Shown: in pieces, positions 61,408 to 64,000 of the stretch
Numbering within the stretch: the first letter of the stretch is position 1
Layout: every line of letters begins with the position of its first letter
Source of the DNA: Rhodanobacteraceae bacterium
GTDB lineage: Bacteria; Pseudomonadota; Gammaproteobacteria; Xanthomonadales; SZUA-5
Direction of reading: 5' to 3'
Length of the DNA: 64,000 nt
NCBI GenBank assembly: GCA_016717705.1
Contig: JADKFD010000008.1
Span: forward strand, 41,481-105,480
Notes under the pieces: model-generated
Told to the model about the DNA's origin: nothing
Database searches by the model: none
The model's input: the letters and a program-made list of their open reading frames with translations, nothing else
Position numbers and translations under genes: made by a program

Positions 61408-62758
61408 TGCACCGTCGGCCCCGAGTACGTCCGGCCCGATGCGAACCTGGCGCCCGCGTTCGATCAGGCGCCGGGCGATGCGTATCTGCAGAAGGCGGCG
61501 GCCAGCAGCGTCTGGGCCTCGTTCAAGGAGCCGGAGCTGGATGCGCTGATCGCGCGGGCGCTGGCGGCGAATACCTCGATCGCGCAGGCGCTGGCGCGGC
61601 TGGACGAGACGCGCGCGCTGGCGGGCTTGAGCTTCTACAGCCTGTTTCCGACCACGCAGACGCGGGTCGAAGCCGAACGCACCGAGCCCAGTGGCGAGGA
61701 CCCGTTCAGCATGCGAAGGCCAGGGGCGCACCGACACTTATCGCGCCGGCTTCGACCTGAGCTGGGAAATCGATCTGTTCGGCTCGCTGCGGCGTCAGAA
61801 AGAGGCGATCAATCGCGAGGTCGAGGCCAATCAGGCAGCCTTCGACGCGGTGCGCCTGTCGATAGTCGCCGAAACGGCGCAGGCGTATTTCGCCTGGCGC
61901 GGTGCCCAGGCGCGCCTGGCGGTGCAGTTGCGCAACCTGGCCAACCTCGAAGAGAACCTGGACATCCTGCGCAAGCAGCTGGATGCCGGGCGCGGCACCG
62001 AGTTCGATGTCACTCGCGCCAATGCGCTGGGGCTTGCCGGTGGCGCCCGGGTGCCGCAGACCCAGGCCGAAGTGGTGCGCCACGAGCAGCGTCTGGCGGT
62101 GCTGACCGCGCAACCGGTCGCCGAGCTGCAGGAAACAGCTGGCGGCGACGCGCGAACTGCCGCAGCTGCCGGCCATGGTCGCCGTTGGCACGCCGGAGGA
62201 ATGGCTGGCGCGGCGCCCGGATGTGCGCGAGGCGGATCGCCGGCTGGCGGTCGAGGTGTCGAACATTGGCGTGGAAACCGCCGAGTACTACCCCAAGCTG
62301 ACACTGCTGGGCAATTTCGGCGGCACCGCGCAGTCCTTCGGCGGCCTCAACCAGAGCATCGCCCAGCGCTGGAGCTACGGGCCTTCCCTGACCTGGAGCC
62401 TGCTCGACTTCGGCCGCATCAAGCAGCGCGTGCTGGCGCAGGAAGCGCGCGCTGCCGGCGCCATCGCCGCGTACCAGGAAACCTGGCTGAAGGCGCTGGA
62501 GGAGACCGAGAACGCGATGGCCGGCTATCGTGCGGCAAACGAGTCGGCGGCGGCGCTGGAATACGCCGTCAGCGAAAGCCGCAAGGCCAGCGAGCTGGCG
62601 CAGATGCGCTTCGACGCCGGCGCCAGCGACTATCTGACGGTGCTCGACGCCGAACGCACCGCGCTCGACACCGAAGACCAGTACGTCGACGCCAGCACCC
62701 GCCGCGCGACCGCTGGCGGCGGCGCTGTCCAAGGCGGGATTTTGGCGGGGAGCTTAGG
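61408..62758 (+). CDS. RND outer-membrane efflux channel (OprM/NodT type), badly frame-split
   Basis: An outer-membrane factor completing the pump. Pieces in order: CTVGPEYVRPDANLAPAFDQ (lipid-anchor-like Cys, then the usual GPxYxxP), VWASFKEPELDALIARALAANTSIAQALARLDE, then after a shift near 61715 DTYRAGFDLSWEIDLFGSLRRQKEAI and AYFAWRGAQARLAVQLRNLAN. After a shift at AAA 62133-62135, LPAMVAVGTPEEWLARRPDVREAD and AEYYPKLTLLGNFG follow. After another near 62713, ALAAALSKAGFWRGA reaches the stop at 62756-62758. The signal sequence before Cys is also out of frame, so the start is upstream of 61408 and not resolved. All expected OMF motifs are present. Confidence 0.78.
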
Positions 62759-62873
62759 CCAGGTGGCGCACGTTCCGCGCAGCTGCGCAAGTACCCGGTG
62801 GCGGCGGGCGGGCACCTGCGGCAACCGCCCGCTACTGGCACAATTCGCCCCGACGCTCCGACCACCGCCCCCC

Positions 62874-64000
62874 ATGTCGCGATCCCTTTTCGCCCCTCGC
62901 GTGCTGCTGCTGTCGTTTTCGGCCCACGCCGCACGCTACGACCTGACCTGGCGCCTCGGCTTCGACCCGAAGACCAAGACCGCGATCGGTTCGCTGGAAC
63001 TGGGCAAGGGCCGCGACCAGCTGCGCTCGCTGGATTTCCAGTTTACCGAGGCCTATTCGGACATCAGCGCCGACGGCAAACTGGAACGCAAGGGTAAGCG
63101 CACACTGTGGACGCCGCCCGAGAAGGGCGGCACTCTGCGCTGGCGCGTGCGCATCGACGAGACGCGCGCCAATGGCGCCTATCGCAGTTACTTTCCCGGC
63201 GATTGGGCGATTTTCCGCGGCGACCGGGTGTTCCCGAAGGCCACCGTGCGCTCCTCAAGGGCGCCGAATCAGCGCGCGCCTGATTCTGGACGTTCCCAAG
63301 TCCTGGCATCTGGACACGCCCTACCTCGCCGAGTTCGAGGGTGGCCCGTTCATCGTCGACGACCCCGAGCGCGGCTTCGACCGCCCGGTCGGCTGGATGC
63401 TGGTCGGCGACATCGGCACCCGTCGCGAGATCATCTCCGGCACCGAGATCTCGCTGGGCGCGCCCAAGGACGAGGGCATGCGGCGGATGGACATGCTGGC
63501 ATTCCTGAACTTCACGCTGCCGGCGATGAAGGATGCCTATGGCACGCTGCCGCCGAAGATCCTGATCGTCTCGGCGCCCGACCCGATGTGGCGCGGCGGC
63601 CTGTCGGCGCCGCGTTCGCTGTACCTGCATCTGGATCGCCCGATGATCAGCGAGAACGCCACCAGCACGCTGTTGCACGAACTGACCCATGTCGCCACGC
63701 GTATCCGCGGGCAGAACGATGATGACGACTGGCTCGCCGAGGGCCTGGCCGAGTACTACGCCGTGGAACTGCTGCACCGCACCGGCGGCATGACCGACGA
63801 ACGCCACCAGCGCACGCTGGACTGGCTGGCCGAGTGGGGCAAGAAGGTCAAATCCTGCGCGCCGAGCGCTCCAGCGCCGAAACCACCGCGCGCGGTGCTG
63901 CTGCTGGTGGCCGTCGACCAGGAAATCCAGAAAGTCACCGACGGCAAGAAGAACTTCGACGACGTCACCCGCAAACTGATGCGCGAACGCAAGGTCAGCA
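62874..64000 (+). CDS. Exported zinc metallopeptidase-like protein, frame-split and cut by the window end
   Basis: Start MSRSLFAPRVLLLSFSAHA looks like a signal peptide. It is followed by a beta-rich N-terminal domain (RYDLTWRLGFDPKTKTAIGSLELG) resembling the M61-type peptidase N-domain. After a break near 63250-63270 the frame continues with ARLILDVPKSWHLDTPYLAEFEGG and PPKILIVSAPDPMWRGGLSAPRSLYL. The zinc motif is HELTH (about 63676), with EGLAEYYA downstream supplying the third ligand. A short segment near 63853-63890 also appears out of frame (LRAERSSAETTARGA reads better one frame over). The C-terminus lies beyond the window. The family assignment is by motif only. Confidence 0.65.

Overview
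The window is high-GC gammaproteobacterial DNA. The gene repertoire (XerD, a CysB-type LysR regulator, an H-NS protein of the short C-terminal-domain type, TorF-like porin, KMSKS-type TyrS, AceK) and the many short intergenic palindromes ending in GTAGGAGCG-like sequence suggest a Xanthomonadales/Lysobacterales member (Xanthomonadaceae or Rhodanobacteraceae relative). This placement is inferred from style and gene content, not from a marker-gene search. No rRNA, tRNA, CRISPR array, insertion sequence or prophage was recognised.

Layout. 0.4-3 kb: a phosphotransferase, xerD and an RDD membrane protein. 3-10.3 kb: an assimilatory sulfite-reduction cluster (cysJ, cysI, cysH; convergent cysB-type regulator; divergent cysG), with MetJ-like AGACGTCT boxes in front of all three transcription units. 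10.5-18 kb: hemN, a secreted beta-propeller-like protein, a small lipoprotein and a propeller-sensor GGDEF protein. 18-22.5 kb (minus strand): yajQ-arfB-acyltransferase, then a GST-pyrE pair and a VOC-membrane protein pair. 22.7-26 kb: a sigma factor followed by a membrane Ser/Thr kinase. 26.2-31.1 kb: a cobalamin riboswitch with btuB, tyrS and a class III CoA-transferase. 31.4-36.6 kb: a cytochrome cd1 nitrite reductase carrying an extra N-terminal cytochrome c domain, a DUF547 protein and aceK. 36.8-46 kb: bioC, ThrE-like exporter, EamA transporter, nfeD-SPFH pair, TorF-like porin, an iron-sulfur flavin reductase, DUF2845, MscS and DUF4124 proteins. 46.2-56 kb: a kinase fused to a formylglycine-generating-enzyme-like domain, tryptophan 2,3-dioxygenase, H-NS, an ABC ATPase with a permease/M1-peptidase fusion, and a periplasmic binding protein. 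56-64 kb: a TetR regulator with an RND tripartite efflux set, and a zinc metallopeptidase-like gene running off the end.

Together the genes describe a respiratory, probably facultatively denitrifying heterotroph that reduces sulfate to sulfide. CysG makes the siroheme CysI needs. Anaerobic haem synthesis (hemN) and nitrite respiration (nirS) both carry FNR/DNR-like boxes.

Two window-wide features stand out. First, at least 18 single-base frame breaks, mostly in homopolymers or CG runs, split otherwise well conserved genes, and in one kinase two compensating indels hide the catalytic loop. Sequencing/assembly error is the likeliest cause, so split genes are annotated here as whole loci. Second, intergenic spaces are filled with several families of palindromic repeats. 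Among them are unusual elements whose two ends are inverted arrays of seven-base repeats (GGGGCAN, AGTGAGT, CCNACAA, CCCGATT types); the G-rich ones could form quadruplexes.
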